Below, piece by piece: positions 1 through 6,886 of a DNA stretch of 12,681 nucleotides. Origin of the DNA: an uncultured Lachnospiraceae bacterium (GTDB taxonomy: Bacteria; Bacillota; Clostridia; Lachnospirales; Lachnospiraceae). The notes beneath the pieces were generated by a model. The model did not search any database and was not told where the DNA came from. It was given only the letters and a program-made list of their open reading frames with translations. The DNA is taken from NCBI GenBank assembly GCA_937915975.1, contig CALGGL010000324.1, forward strand, positions 1 through 12,681, in the 5' to 3' direction. The translations under genes and the position numbers were made by a program. Each line of letters starts with the position of its first letter. The stretch's first letter is position 1.

Positions 1-1
1 G

Positions 2-481
2 GAGATTTCCTTAAGCGGCGCGCTGAGACTTACAGATAAGCTTGGACAGACACTCAGAATCAGCTGGTCGAAAAAGACGGCGAAGGCGGTTATGGTTTTG
101 ATCCTGCTTGTGATGATCGTCATCGGTCTGGGCAATTACAAGGTATACCGCGCGGAGGTTGTTTCGGAAAAAACGGTCACGGATCAAACGATAGAGATCA
201 TTGGCGATGTGCCGGAGGATATGGCATTTGTCAGCAACAATGTGAAGCATTTGGCCTGGACAGTGCTTTATTATTACTATCCGCACAGGGATGTGGTGAC
301 GGGGAGATGCAGTGACGAAGGCGCGGAATATGACAGGTTCTGGTATTTCACACCGGAAGAGATTGATAAGGGCGAACTGCAGGAGATGAAGGATATGGGG
401 TATTCGGTAGAGGCTTACGGTTCACAGCAGATCGCGGCATATCCCTTTGAACTGTATTATTTTGAAAAGAAGTCAAAATAG
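2..481 (+). CDS. C-terminal part of a membrane-anchored protein (5' end outside window)
   Basis: The reading frame is open from the first bases and stops at TAG 479-481, so this is the last ~159 residues of a longer protein. The ATG at 92 lies inside the membrane segment and has no convincing ribosome binding site, so it is probably internal. A basic stretch (WSKKTAKA) leads into one hydrophobic segment at about residues 29-47 of the fragment, rich in V, L, I and M. A soluble tail of ~110 residues follows, with many Tyr and acidic residues and a YYYYP cluster. A last membrane helix followed by an extracytoplasmic tail is the pattern of multi-span GT-C type glycosyltransferases and related envelope proteins, but no catalytic part is visible, so that is only a guess. 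It is convergent with the lipoprotein gene on the other strand, with a palindromic element between them. GC content is higher than in the genes after 2300. Confidence 0.6.
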   Translation, partial: EISLSGALRLTDKLGQTLRISWSKKTAKAVMVLILLVMIVIGLGNYKVYRAEVVSEKTVTDQTIEIIGDVPEDMAFVSNNVKHLAWTVLYYYYPHRDVVTGRCSDEGAEYDRFWYFTPEEIDKGELQEMKDMGYSVEAYGSQQIAAYPFELYYFEKKSK

Positions 482-502
482 GGGCGAAAGACATTAAGTG
501 TC

Positions 503-638
503 ATTGCGCATATTGTATGCTCCAACGCAGGCACGCTCTCGCTATACCTCAGCGTAACGGTACTAAGTCACCAAAATGCAGTGACTAAGTACCGACGCTT
601 CGCTAATGCCTGCTTATGGAGTATACAATATGCACAAT
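503..638. repeat. Long imperfect palindromic (hairpin) intergenic element
   Basis: The left arm (503-571, 69 bases) and right arm (581-638, 58 bases) are imperfect reverse complements around a 9-base loop (572-580). The outer ~22 bases pair with only two mismatches (start ATTG, then GCATATTGTAT). A GCAGGCA block pairs next, and the inner 14 bases (CGGTACTAAGTCAC against its partner) pair with one mismatch. An asymmetric bulge in the left arm at about 534-556 breaks the stem. There is no T-run after either arm, so it is not a standard rho-independent terminator, though it sits exactly between two convergent genes. Its size and terminal inverted repeats suit a non-autonomous mobile element (MITE-like) or a dispersed intergenic repeat. 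I saw no clear target-site duplication and only one copy here. Confidence 0.7.
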
Positions 639-658
639 TCTGTACTGGAAAGTTAGTG

Positions 659-1795
659 TTATCGGTAGTCGGTCGCGCATTTGTAGACGGTGGAAGCGTC
701 ACCGTATTCATCTTCAATGTATACAAATGCCTGTCCGGAAGAGAGAAGCTGTTCAATGTCGGAAACAGACGCAGAACCGCTGTTTTGGGGCCATACCCCG
801 GAGAATGCGGCATCCCTCGGAATATAAATATCGCATTCCTCGGCCCAGAGACCGTTATCAAGAACGTCGTAGATATCCGGATGCGCCGACTCAAACTTGC
901 CGTCCGTGCCGACAATCGCCTGCCACTGGGCATAAATGTCATATTCATAAATATCGCCGGTCACAATATAATAATCTTCGTCTTCATAATCCACGGTGTA
1001 TCCGCCAAGCACCAGATAAGTGTCACTGCTTTCCACACTGTCCATCAGATTCGTATAGTAATCATACAGGTCGGTTTCGTCCGCATCCTCCTCGGAGAAC
1101 CCATCTTCTTCATAGAATTCATCGCCGTCGGAAACATCACCGTCAGAGATGTCGCCGTCCTCTGAATCCTCGTCCCAGAAATCTTCATCTTCGTCCGGAT
1201 ATTCAAATTCATAATCGAAGTATGCATCCACCATATTGCAGGCAAAAGCGTTTCCGATACGCTCAAACAGATCGTAATCATAGGAGATCACCCATTTTCC
1301 CTCAATTTTTTCGCAAGGGACAAGTAATTCTTCCGATGCCGGAGAAGTCTGCGTGCCGTTGACTTGTGTCTGTAACATCGGTACGAAAACGGTGGGATCG
1401 ATCTCCGTAATGTCGTACGGTGCGTATTCCGCAATGTACGCGTCGAGTGCTTCCGTGAGTACTTCAGAGTAATCCGGATACTCCAGCTGCACGGTCACGG
1501 TCGCGTAGTCCTTGTCGTCTGCATCGATCTCCTGCTTTGTAATCTTAGCCTTGATACCTGCGGCTTCGGACGCGAAGAAATCGTTAAGCCCCAGCTCGGA
1601 GAGATCGTAGTAGATGTCGGTGAAGTCCTCCTGTGTTACCATATCCTCCTCAAAGCAGGTAATCATTTTGTCGAAATCCTGCTTGGGAAGAGCTGAACAG
1701 AAGGTCTGTACAATTGACTTGGGATTATTTCCGCAGCCTGTAAGACAAAGGCTTAAGAATGCCATGGTAAGTAGTAACGAAAATTTTCTTTTCAT
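659..1795 (-). CDS. Putative secreted lipoprotein with acidic Asp/Glu-rich linker
   Basis: The start at 1795 (MKRKFSLLL) is chosen over an ATG 14 codons upstream because GAGGAG lies just before it and a lipoprotein signal peptide begins there. Residues 1-20 are a basic then hydrophobic signal ending in the lipobox LTG-C, with Cys21 as the expected lipidated residue. The mature N-terminal part (about 22-195) begins with a helix of the type seen in NTF2-like or DUF4878-like lipoproteins (SIVQTFCSALPKQDFDKMI), and may form an alpha+beta cone fold. Residues ~197-242 are an extremely acidic low-complexity linker with GD.SDGD repeats. A C-terminal domain of ~130 residues (about 245-378) has repeated DEDYY/IYDYD-like strands. 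It probably sits on the outer face of the membrane; the acidic linker could bind cations, but that is inference. The exact function is unknown. It is transcribed alone from the promoter at 1850-1878. Confidence 0.75.
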   Translation of the reverse strand: MKRKFSLLLTMAFLSLCLTGCGNNPKSIVQTFCSALPKQDFDKMITCFEEDMVTQEDFTDIYYDLSELGLNDFFASEAAGIKAKITKQEIDADDKDYATVTVQLEYPDYSEVLTEALDAYIAEYAPYDITEIDPTVFVPMLQTQVNGTQTSPASEELLVPCEKIEGKWVISYDYDLFERIGNAFACNMVDAYFDYEFEYPDEDEDFWDEDSEDGDISDGDVSDGDEFYEEDGFSEEDADETDLYDYYTNLMDSVESSDTYLVLGGYTVDYEDEDYYIVTGDIYEYDIYAQWQAIVGTDGKFESAHPDIYDVLDNGLWAEECDIYIPRDAAFSGVWPQNSGSASVSDIEQLLSSGQAFVYIEDEYGDASTVYKCATDYR

Positions 1796-1849
1796 AATTG
1801 CTCCTCTCGTGTTTTGATAATAGGTGCCTGCACCCATCGCAATAATGTA

Positions 1850-1878
1850 ATTATAAGAGATGCGGCGGGAAATGGCAA
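1850..1878 (-). promoter_or_regulatory. Sigma-A promoter for the lipoprotein gene
   Basis: Read on the minus strand: -35 TTGCCA (1878-1873), 17-base spacer, -10 TATAAT (1855-1850, perfect). Transcription would start near 1843 and leave a leader of about 48 bases before the ATG at 1795. It is back to back with the tRNA operon promoter. Confidence 0.75.
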
Positions 1879-1886
1879 GTTTGTGC

Positions 1887-1915
1887 TTGCATTTTATAAG
1901 AAACTATGATAAAAT
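1887..1915 (+). promoter_or_regulatory. Sigma-A promoter for the tRNA-Tyr/fMet/Phe operon
   Basis: -35 TTGCAT (1887-1892), 17-base spacer, -10 TAAAAT (1910-1915). The expected start near 1922 leaves a ~39-base precursor leader before tRNA-Tyr. A TATACT at 1951-1956 is too close to the tRNA to serve as its -10. Confidence 0.6.
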
Positions 1916-1960
1916 TTCACATTGTCAGGTATTCATGTGAATGATGTGAATATACTGTAT

Positions 1961-2042
1961 GGATGGATTCCCGAGTGGCCAAAGGGGACAGACTGTAAAT
2001 CTGCTGCAAATTGCTTCGGTGGTTCGAATCCACCTCCATCCA
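1961..2042 (+). tRNA. tRNA-Tyr (anticodon GTA)
   Basis: 82 bases with a 7-bp acceptor stem (GGATGGA 1961-1967 with TCCATCC 2035-2041) and discriminator A2042. The anticodon GTA is at 1995-1997 in the loop CTGTAAA. The variable region is long, as expected for class II tRNA-Tyr, and the T arm is a standard 5-bp stem around TTCGAAT. The top pair of the anticodon stem appears as an A.C mismatch. CCA is not encoded, so the cell needs a CCA-adding enzyme. First gene of a three-tRNA operon. Confidence 0.95.
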
Positions 2043-2075
2043 TTCGAAAGTAATATAATAGTTGCTTTCGGGATC

Positions 2076-2087
2076 TGCCTTCGGGCA
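2076..2087 (+). other. TTCG-tetraloop hairpin in the tRNA-Tyr/fMet spacer
   Basis: TGCC (2076-2079), loop TTCG, GGCA (2084-2087). UUCG loops are very stable in RNA. It lies between two tRNAs, 11 bases before the fMet 5' end, and may help precursor processing or folding (inference). Confidence 0.45.
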
Positions 2088-2098
2088 TAATTTCATAA

Positions 2099-2172
2099 CG
2101 CGGGGTGGAGCAGTCTGGAAGCTCGTCGGGCTCATAACCCGAAGGTCACAGGTTCAAATCCTGTCCCCGCTA
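2099..2172 (+). tRNA. Initiator tRNA-fMet (anticodon CAT)
   Basis: 74 bases, anticodon CAT at 2133-2135. Two hallmarks mark it as the initiator rather than the elongator: three consecutive G:C pairs at the bottom of the anticodon stem (GGG CTCATAA CCC) and an unpaired first acceptor base (C1 opposite T72). The mismatch is needed for formylation and for rejection by EF-Tu. The 3' end reads CTA after the stem, so CCA is not encoded. Confidence 0.96.
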
Positions 2173-2175
2173 CTA

Positions 2176-2195
2176 CAAGAATCCACAGATTCTTG
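2176..2195 (+). other. 8-bp hairpin in the tRNA-fMet/Phe spacer
   Basis: CAAGAATC (2176-2183), loop CACA, GATTCTTG (2188-2195): a perfect 8-bp stem starting 4 bases after the fMet discriminator. It has no T-run, so it is more likely a processing or spacer structure than a terminator. Confidence 0.45.
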
Positions 2196-2219
2196 AATTA
2201 ATTTCATAAGATAAGATAT

Positions 2220-2292
<73 letters not shown>

Positions 2293-2305
2293 CGATTTGC
2301 AAAGG

Positions 2306-2343
2306 TGCAGTAAATCATTATCGGTGGTTTACTGCATTTTTTT
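2306..2343 (+). terminator. Rho-independent terminator of the tRNA operon
   Basis: Stem TGCAGTAAA (2306-2314) with TTTACTGCA (2328-2336), 13-base loop, then seven T (2337-2343). Placed directly after tRNA-Phe. Confidence 0.85.
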
Positions 2344-2425
2344 ACTTATGAAACTATTCGCATGCGATGCATTGCAGGCGACATATACTTTAAGAAGAAT
2401 TAATTATTTAGAGAGGAAAAGATTT

Positions 2426-3955
2426 ATGAAAGAATTCTTAAATACACTTAATGACATCAACAGTGCCATTAATGATTTCGTATGGGTTAAGATAGGAATC
2501 ATTCTGTTAATCGGTACAGGTATACTTACTACCTGTGTTACAAAGTTTTTCCAGGTAAGCCATCTCGGACACTGGTGGAAAAATACTATAGGCGGAGTTT
2601 TCAAGAAGGAAAGCAAGGCCACAAGAAAGACCGATAAGCAGTCCATATCACAGTTCCAGGCACTTTGTACCGCGCTTGCTGCAACCATCGGTACAGGTAA
2701 CATAGCCGGAGTATCGGGAGCTATCGTTATGGGCGGTGCCGGTGCAGTATTTTGGATGTGGGTAGCCGCTTTTTTCGGAATGATGACCAATTACTCAGAA
2801 AATATACTGGGTATATATTATAGAAGAAAGAACAGCAAGGGTGAATGGTGCGGTGGTGCCATGTATTATCTTAAGGATGGACTTGGTTCAAAGAAGCATT
2901 GTAAGACACTTGGCTCTGTTCTTGCCGTACTTTTCTCGATATTTGCTATACTTGCATCATTCGGTATCGGTAATATGGGACAGGTAAATAAGATTACGCT
3001 TAATCTTAAATCAACGTTTTTCAAGAATTCAACTGCTGAAATAGGAGATACAGGTATATCGATTCCGGCACTTATAATCGGAATTGCAATTATGATTCTT
3101 GCAGGTCTTATTATAATAGGAGGACTTCAGAGAATCGCAGCATTTGCGGAAAGAGTTATTCCTTTTATGGCTGTTTTATACATACTCGGTTCACTTGCAA
3201 TTGTTATATATCATATATCTGATGTTGGCAATATGTTTAAGATTATCTTTAAATGTGCCTTTGATTTTAAAGCTGTAGGTGGAGCTGCAGGCGGACTTCT
3301 TATCAAGCAGGCTGTAGTTCAGGGATGTAAGAGAGGTGTTTTCTCCAATGAGGCAGGTCTCGGTTCTTCAGTTATGGTTCATTCATCTTCCAATGTTAAG
3401 GAACCTGTTATCCAGGGTATGTGGGGAATATTTGAGGTGTTTTTTGATACTATCGTTGTATGTACAATGACTGCACTCGTAGTTCTTTCATCAGGTGCAA
3501 TCGACTTAAATACAGGTCTTGCAGCCGAGGGAACTGATGATGCTACACTTGTTGCGGCTTCTTTCTCAAATGTATTTGGAAGACCCGGTGAGATATTTGT
3601 ATCACTTGCGATTTTACTTTTTGCATTTACCACAGTTCTTGGCTGGTCACAGTACGGAACAAGGGCATGGGAGTATCTCTTTGGAGAGAAGTCATCTAAG
3701 TTCTACAGAATATTCTTTGTATTGCTTATAGTTTCAGGTTCGATAATGACCTCATCCATAGCATGGGATATATCAGATACCTTTAACGGACTTATGATGA
3801 TTCCTAACCTTATAGGTGTAATTACACTTATTCCGATGGTAATTAAGCTTACAAGAAATTATGTTAACCGAAATATTAAGGGAGAGGACGAAGAGCCTAT
3901 TCTTTCGTATCATCCGGAGATTCAGGAAGATCACAAGAGTACGCTTAATGATTAA
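2426..3955 (+). CDS. Alanine/glycine:cation symporter (AGCS family)
   Basis: A 509-residue integral membrane transporter predicted to import alanine and/or glycine with Na+ (or H+). The start at 2426 follows GAGAGGA at a good distance; extending 43 codons further upstream would run into the tRNA terminator. AGCS signatures are clear: TALAATIGTGNIAGV followed by GGAGAVFWMW (about residues 89-115), the GAMYYL motif, and GVFSNEAGLGSSVMVHSSS in the middle, close to the family's GRGVFSNEAG signature. About ten hydrophobic segments are spread along the chain, and the length fits the family (450-550). Tail residues after ~485 are polar. It seems to be a single-gene unit between the tRNA terminator and the hairpin at 4027-4066. 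I found no glycine riboswitch in its short leader. The family is certain; alanine versus glycine preference cannot be read from sequence alone. Confidence 0.93.
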   Translation: MKEFLNTLNDINSAINDFVWVKIGIILLIGTGILTTCVTKFFQVSHLGHWWKNTIGGVFKKESKATRKTDKQSISQFQALCTALAATIGTGNIAGVSGAIVMGGAGAVFWMWVAAFFGMMTNYSENILGIYYRRKNSKGEWCGGAMYYLKDGLGSKKHCKTLGSVLAVLFSIFAILASFGIGNMGQVNKITLNLKSTFFKNSTAEIGDTGISIPALIIGIAIMILAGLIIIGGLQRIAAFAERVIPFMAVLYILGSLAIVIYHISDVGNMFKIIFKCAFDFKAVGGAAGGLLIKQAVVQGCKRGVFSNEAGLGSSVMVHSSSNVKEPVIQGMWGIFEVFFDTIVVCTMTALVVLSSGAIDLNTGLAAEGTDDATLVAASFSNVFGRPGEIFVSLAILLFAFTTVLGWSQYGTRAWEYLFGEKSSKFYRIFFVLLIVSGSIMTSSIAWDISDTFNGLMMIPNLIGVITLIPMVIKLTRNYVNRNIKGEDEEPILSYHPEIQEDHKSTLND

Positions 3956-3969
3956 CAGTTAAATGGTTA

Positions 3970-3987
3970 ATTATTATTATTATTATT
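3970..3987 (+). repeat. ATT trinucleotide repeat (6 units)
   Basis: Six perfect ATT units just after the symporter stop codon, followed by more T. Such tracts can vary in length by slippage; it is outside any coding region. Confidence 0.8.
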
Positions 3988-4021
3988 TTGATTGATTTTA
4001 CTTATAATAAGAATATAAAAA

Positions 4022-4070
4022 AGATGATATATCGATTGACTGTTAAAAGATGGTCAATCGATATATTATT
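4022..4070 (+). terminator. Long perfect hairpin, probable (possibly bidirectional) terminator after the symporter
   Basis: ATATATCGATTGAC (4027-4040) pairs perfectly with GTCAATCGATATAT (4053-4066) around a 12-base loop, and weaker pairs extend it on both sides. An A-rich run lies 5' and TATTATTTT lies 3', so it could work in either direction. The T-run is interrupted, so strength is uncertain. Confidence 0.65.
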
Positions 4071-4088
4071 TTGTGGAAATAATCTATG

Positions 4089-4124
4089 TCAAATGGTAAT
4101 ATAGTATCAAATGATAATATTGTA
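4089..4124 (+). repeat. Tandem pair of 18-base direct repeats upstream of the pseudouridine synthase
   Basis: Two adjacent units, TCAAATGGTAATATAGTA (4089-4106) and TCAAATGATAATATTGTA (4107-4124), match at 16 of 18 bases. They end 28 bases before the ATG at 4153, in the likely promoter/leader region, so they may hold duplicated -10-like or operator sequence. Confidence 0.6.
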
Positions 4125-4152
4125 TATTATAACAAGATAGAGAGTAAGGATT

Positions 4153-4941
4153 ATGGCAGATATAAGACTTGATAAATTCCTTGCGGATGCAGGTGCGGGA
4201 ACGAGAAGCGAAGTAAAGATAAAAATTAAAAAAGGTCGGGTGACGGTGAACGGTGAAGCTGTGGGGAAGAGCGATATAAAGATTAATCCCGATTGTGATG
4301 AGGTCTGCCTTGACGGAAAAAATCTCATCTATAATGAGTTTGAATATTTTATGCTCAATAAGCCTCAAGGGGTAGTCTCGGCAACTAAGGATGATAAGGA
4401 TAAGACGGTTGTTGAGCTTATTACGGAAGCGAAAAGACGTGACCTATTTCCTGTCGGTAGACTGGATAAGGATACCGAAGGACTGCTTATCATAACCAAT
4501 GACGGTAAGCTTGCAAACAGGCTTCTTGCTCCGGGAAAGCATGTGGATAAAACGTACTTTGCGATAATTGCCGGAGAGGTAACAGAGGATACGGTTTTAA
4601 GATTTACCGAGGGCATAGATATCGGAGATGATAAGCCGACAGCACCGGCGAAGCTTAGAATATTATATGATGATAAGGACGAAGCTTCAGATGTAGTTTA
4701 TAATAGCGGTGATAGTTGCGATGATTTTGTGAGCGATGGAATAGTTAAAAGCAAGGTAGAGATTACCATAACGGAAGGCCGCTATCATCAGATAAAAAGA
4801 ATGTTTGAAGCGGTTGATATGAAGGTGATATATTTAAAAAGATTAAGTATGGGAAGCTTAAGCCTTGATGATAGCCTAAAACCCGGAGACTACAGACGGC
4901 TTACGGATGATGAAGTAAAGCTTTTGGCTGGTAATTTCTAA
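4153..4941 (+). CDS. RsuA/RluB-family rRNA pseudouridine synthase
   Basis: 262 residues; converts a uridine in rRNA to pseudouridine, probably in 16S rRNA (RsuA type) and acting in the cytoplasm during ribosome assembly. An S4 RNA-binding domain comes first (about 3-50: RLDKFLADAGAGTRSE through VTVNG). The catalytic domain opens with FMLNKPQGVVSATKD (66-80) and carries the family motif GRLDKDTEGLLIITNDG (102-118), in which Asp105 is the catalytic aspartate. The C-terminal RNA-binding motif GRYHQIKRMFEA (209-220) is intact. An acidic stretch at about 172-200 (DDKDEASD... to SDGIVKS) looks like a lineage-specific insertion between conserved strands. The RBS is AAGGA at 4146-4150, which is close to the ATG. 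The target base cannot be proved from sequence; RluB or RluE-type specificity remains possible. Confidence 0.9.
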   Translation: MADIRLDKFLADAGAGTRSEVKIKIKKGRVTVNGEAVGKSDIKINPDCDEVCLDGKNLIYNEFEYFMLNKPQGVVSATKDDKDKTVVELITEAKRRDLFPVGRLDKDTEGLLIITNDGKLANRLLAPGKHVDKTYFAIIAGEVTEDTVLRFTEGIDIGDDKPTAPAKLRILYDDKDEASDVVYNSGDSCDDFVSDGIVKSKVEITITEGRYHQIKRMFEAVDMKVIYLKRLSMGSLSLDDSLKPGDYRRLTDDEVKLLAGNF

Positions 4942-5017
4942 AAAATGCAGTTTTACGGCTGGCAGTTTCTAATAAATATGTATTTGCAGTTAAAAAAAAA
5001 TTTAAATGGAGAAAAAA

Positions 5018-5425
5018 ATGGAAGAAAATAAAGAATTACAAGCAGCTCTCCAAAAATTAAAGGATTGGGCTTATGAATTAAATAAATGCTCTGAAAAGAC
5101 AGATGCCGAGGCGGAAGTTTTTTGGAACAGATTAAAAAAGGACAATGCCGTACTTCGTGAGTTTGCCTATTATTATGATTATCGCGATTTTTTGTGTGAG
5201 CTTAAGATAGGAAGATATACGATAGCGGACATACTGGTTTGGCAGATGGATCATTTCAGGGCACATATGGACAGAAGTGACAGTGCCAACAGATATGACA
5301 AGGACAAGCTTTTGCTTAGTACCTTTACAACACTGCTTGATATGCATGAAAATCCGGAGGAAATCATGAATGAATTTGAGGAAGAAACCGGCATAGATAT
5401 ATCGGGTGGCTGGTATACACATTAA
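5018..5425 (+). CDS. Small conserved-looking hypothetical protein, unrecognised
   Basis: I do not recognise a family. The start at 5018 (MEENKELQAAL) is preferred because TGGAG at 5007-5011 lies 6 bases before it; the in-frame ATG at 5006 overlaps that site and has none of its own. The product is 135 residues, soluble, acidic and mainly helical. Residues ~4-45 form an amphipathic helical stretch rich in K, E and L. YYYDYRDFLCELKIG and ADILVWQMDHFRAHMDR occur in the middle, and the end is acidic (NEFEEETGIDISGGW). There is no signal peptide or membrane segment. The WQMDHF stretch with a nearby His could be a metal or ligand site, but this is speculation. It follows the pseudouridine synthase by 76 bases without an obvious terminator between, so the two may share a transcript. 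It ends in the hairpin terminator at 5517-5539. Confidence 0.75.
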   Translation: MEENKELQAALQKLKDWAYELNKCSEKTDAEAEVFWNRLKKDNAVLREFAYYYDYRDFLCELKIGRYTIADILVWQMDHFRAHMDRSDSANRYDKDKLLLSTFTTLLDMHENPEEIMNEFEEETGIDISGGWYTH

Positions 5426-5510
5426 AGCATTTGACTTATCATTTAAGCCAATAAAAATGACAGAATAATTTGATGATTATACAATGTGAGTATATCAAAT
5501 AATGAATAAG

Positions 5511-5539
5511 AAAAAGTGTCACCGGTGGTGACATTTTTT
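5511..5539 (+). terminator. Rho-independent terminator after the small hypothetical gene
   Basis: Stem TGTCACC (5517-5523), loop GGT, GGTGACA (5527-5533), then six T; five A precede the stem, so it may also act leftward. It lies about 90 bases after the stop at 5425. Confidence 0.8.
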
Positions 5540-5550
5540 CATAAGTAAGA

Positions 5551-5590
5551 TAGAAAACCCGTGAGGTAAACTCACGGGCGCATTTTTTTA
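5551..5590 (-). terminator. Terminator of the FliD-like gene (also usable from the other side)
   Basis: CCCGTGAG (5558-5565), loop GTAAA, CTCACGGG (5571-5578): a perfect 8-bp GC-rich stem. On the minus strand it is followed by TTTTCTA and lies 37 bases beyond the stop at 5615. On the plus strand CGCA and seven T follow, so it probably stops convergent transcription both ways. Confidence 0.75.
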
Positions 5591-5614
5591 ATATTAAGTT
5601 GTTAAATCGTCCGA

Positions 5615-6886
5615 CTACGCATAATTGTTGTAGATCATACCACTATATACTGACTGGTTATAGGATGTTCCCTGATTGTGTCTGGTGTCAGGGTAGGTTA
5701 CAATCAGTCTGTTGATGTAAGCCATCGGGTCAAGTGTAAGTCTGTCGGTAGCAAGAGAAATATCATCCTTAAATGAAGATATATCATTGAATAATTCGCC
5801 AAACTCTCCGTTTTTAACACTTTGAATCAAAAGTGATTCTTCCTTGACTATGTGATTATCCTCTGATATCTTAAGACCGGCTGATTCAAGCTCATTTTTG
5901 TGTTTATCGACTATCGCCGATATGTCGTTAAAGAGATTTCTTCGCCCTATCTTGCTTTCTGAAGCTGAATCGGATAAATCCACCAGATTGTTATAGGCAT
6001 CTACGAAAGAATCCACCTGATCCATGACCGAATCAATGTCAGGTGCAAACTGTATGGTAACAGGCTTATCAGATACACTGTGGAAGTCTAAGGTTATTAC
6101 CTGATTAACGGAAATGTTATTGGTTGCAGCGGCATGAGTCTCACCATTTATAACGAAGGATGAATTATTTGGTTCCTTCACAACATTGTTGAGACCGAGA
6201 TCTGATACTATATCGTAATTATTTCCTTCCACTGAGAATGAAAAATACAATCCATCGTCAGTTCTTGGCCTTCCCGTATCGTTTGTAGATATTTCAATTG
6301 CGCTGTTATCATTTCCGTCGGTTATGACAGATGCGGTTATACCCATATCTCTGCTGTTGATAGAGCTTGCAATCTTACTCTGGATATCGTAGTTGTTGTC
6401 CGCTGCATCTACCGTCAGGTTAAAATGAAGTCCTGAATTAAGAGTATCCATAGTAAAATTGTAGCTGCCTGCCGAGAAGTATCTTCTGTTTGAAGGAAGA
6501 AAATCTCCACGGTTTACCTGGTTGGAAGCAAGGGCTTTTACCTGAATCTCCAAAGATTCCGGCAATGAACCGATATCGCCTCCGCGAAGCTCTCCGGTTA
6601 CTGAATCCTCATTGTCAGAAATAAGCATCTTTCTGCTGTATACTTCGCTTTCTTTATCGTTAAAGCTTTGGGCTACATCCTTGAGCGTAAGAGCAGCTTC
6701 TTTAATATTGATTACACGATCCTGCTTTTCAGCCGAAAGTGAAAACTTATATAAAGGAAGGCTCTTGTTATATTTTGCCATATTGTTATAGACCGCACGA
6801 AGTTCAGATGACTTATGCGCAGTCGTACGTTTCTTAGGCATAGTAGTGTTCGACAGATAGTTATATACTTCATTTGTTATCTGCAT
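5615..6886 (-). CDS. FliD-like flagellar filament cap / hook-associated protein 2 homologue
   Basis: 423 residues from the ATG at 6886, which has an excellent RBS (AAAGGAGG, 7 bases away); an open frame continues 35 codons upstream without one. No signal peptide, as expected for proteins exported by the flagellar apparatus. Residues ~28-90 form a helical N-terminal region (AVYNNMAKYNKSL). LEIQVKALASNQVNRGDFLPS (112-132) matches the FliD N-terminal pattern. GSYNFTMD to EISTNDTG (140-205) matches a Flagellin_IN-type repeat. Residues 243-303 (SFVINGE..NNISVNQVITLDF, VTIQFAPD, FVDAYNNLVD) match the start of the FliD C-terminal domain. The tail after ~310 is helical and short, and the end YSGMIYNNYA is not the usual FliD ending. 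FliD would cap the growing filament and fold flagellin. The protein is at the short end for the family and stands alone between housekeeping genes, so it could be a divergent paralogue or another flagellum-exported protein. Confidence 0.72.
   Translation of the reverse strand: MQITNEVYNYLSNTTMPKKRTTAHKSSELRAVYNNMAKYNKSLPLYKFSLSAEKQDRVINIKEAALTLKDVAQSFNDKESEVYSRKMLISDNEDSVTGELRGGDIGSLPESLEIQVKALASNQVNRGDFLPSNRRYFSAGSYNFTMDTLNSGLHFNLTVDAADNNYDIQSKIASSINSRDMGITASVITDGNDNSAIEISTNDTGRPRTDDGLYFSFSVEGNNYDIVSDLGLNNVVKEPNNSSFVINGETHAAATNNISVNQVITLDFHSVSDKPVTIQFAPDIDSVMDQVDSFVDAYNNLVDLSDSASESKIGRRNLFNDISAIVDKHKNELESAGLKISEDNHIVKEESLLIQSVKNGEFGELFNDISSFKDDISLATDRLTLDPMAYINRLIVTYPDTRHNQGTSYNQSVYSGMIYNNYA

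Noticed and set aside
92..481. Start of the first gene at ATG 92
   Set aside because: The frame is open to the window edge, the ATG lies within a membrane segment and lacks an RBS, so the gene most likely begins outside the window.
581..1362. Long plus-strand open frames opposite the lipoprotein gene (581-1165 and 616-1362)
   Set aside because: They start inside the palindromic element, have His/Arg-rich unnatural composition and no ribosome binding site. The minus-strand frame has a signal peptide, lipobox, RBS and promoter.
2293..2425. Glycine riboswitch upstream of the symporter
   Set aside because: AGCS genes in Firmicutes often have one, but this stretch contains only the tRNA terminator and ~80 bases without the paired glycine aptamer motifs.
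4084..4368. Minus-strand frames overlapping the pseudouridine synthase start
   Set aside because: Both are antisense to a clear S4-domain coding sequence and show AT-derived composition.
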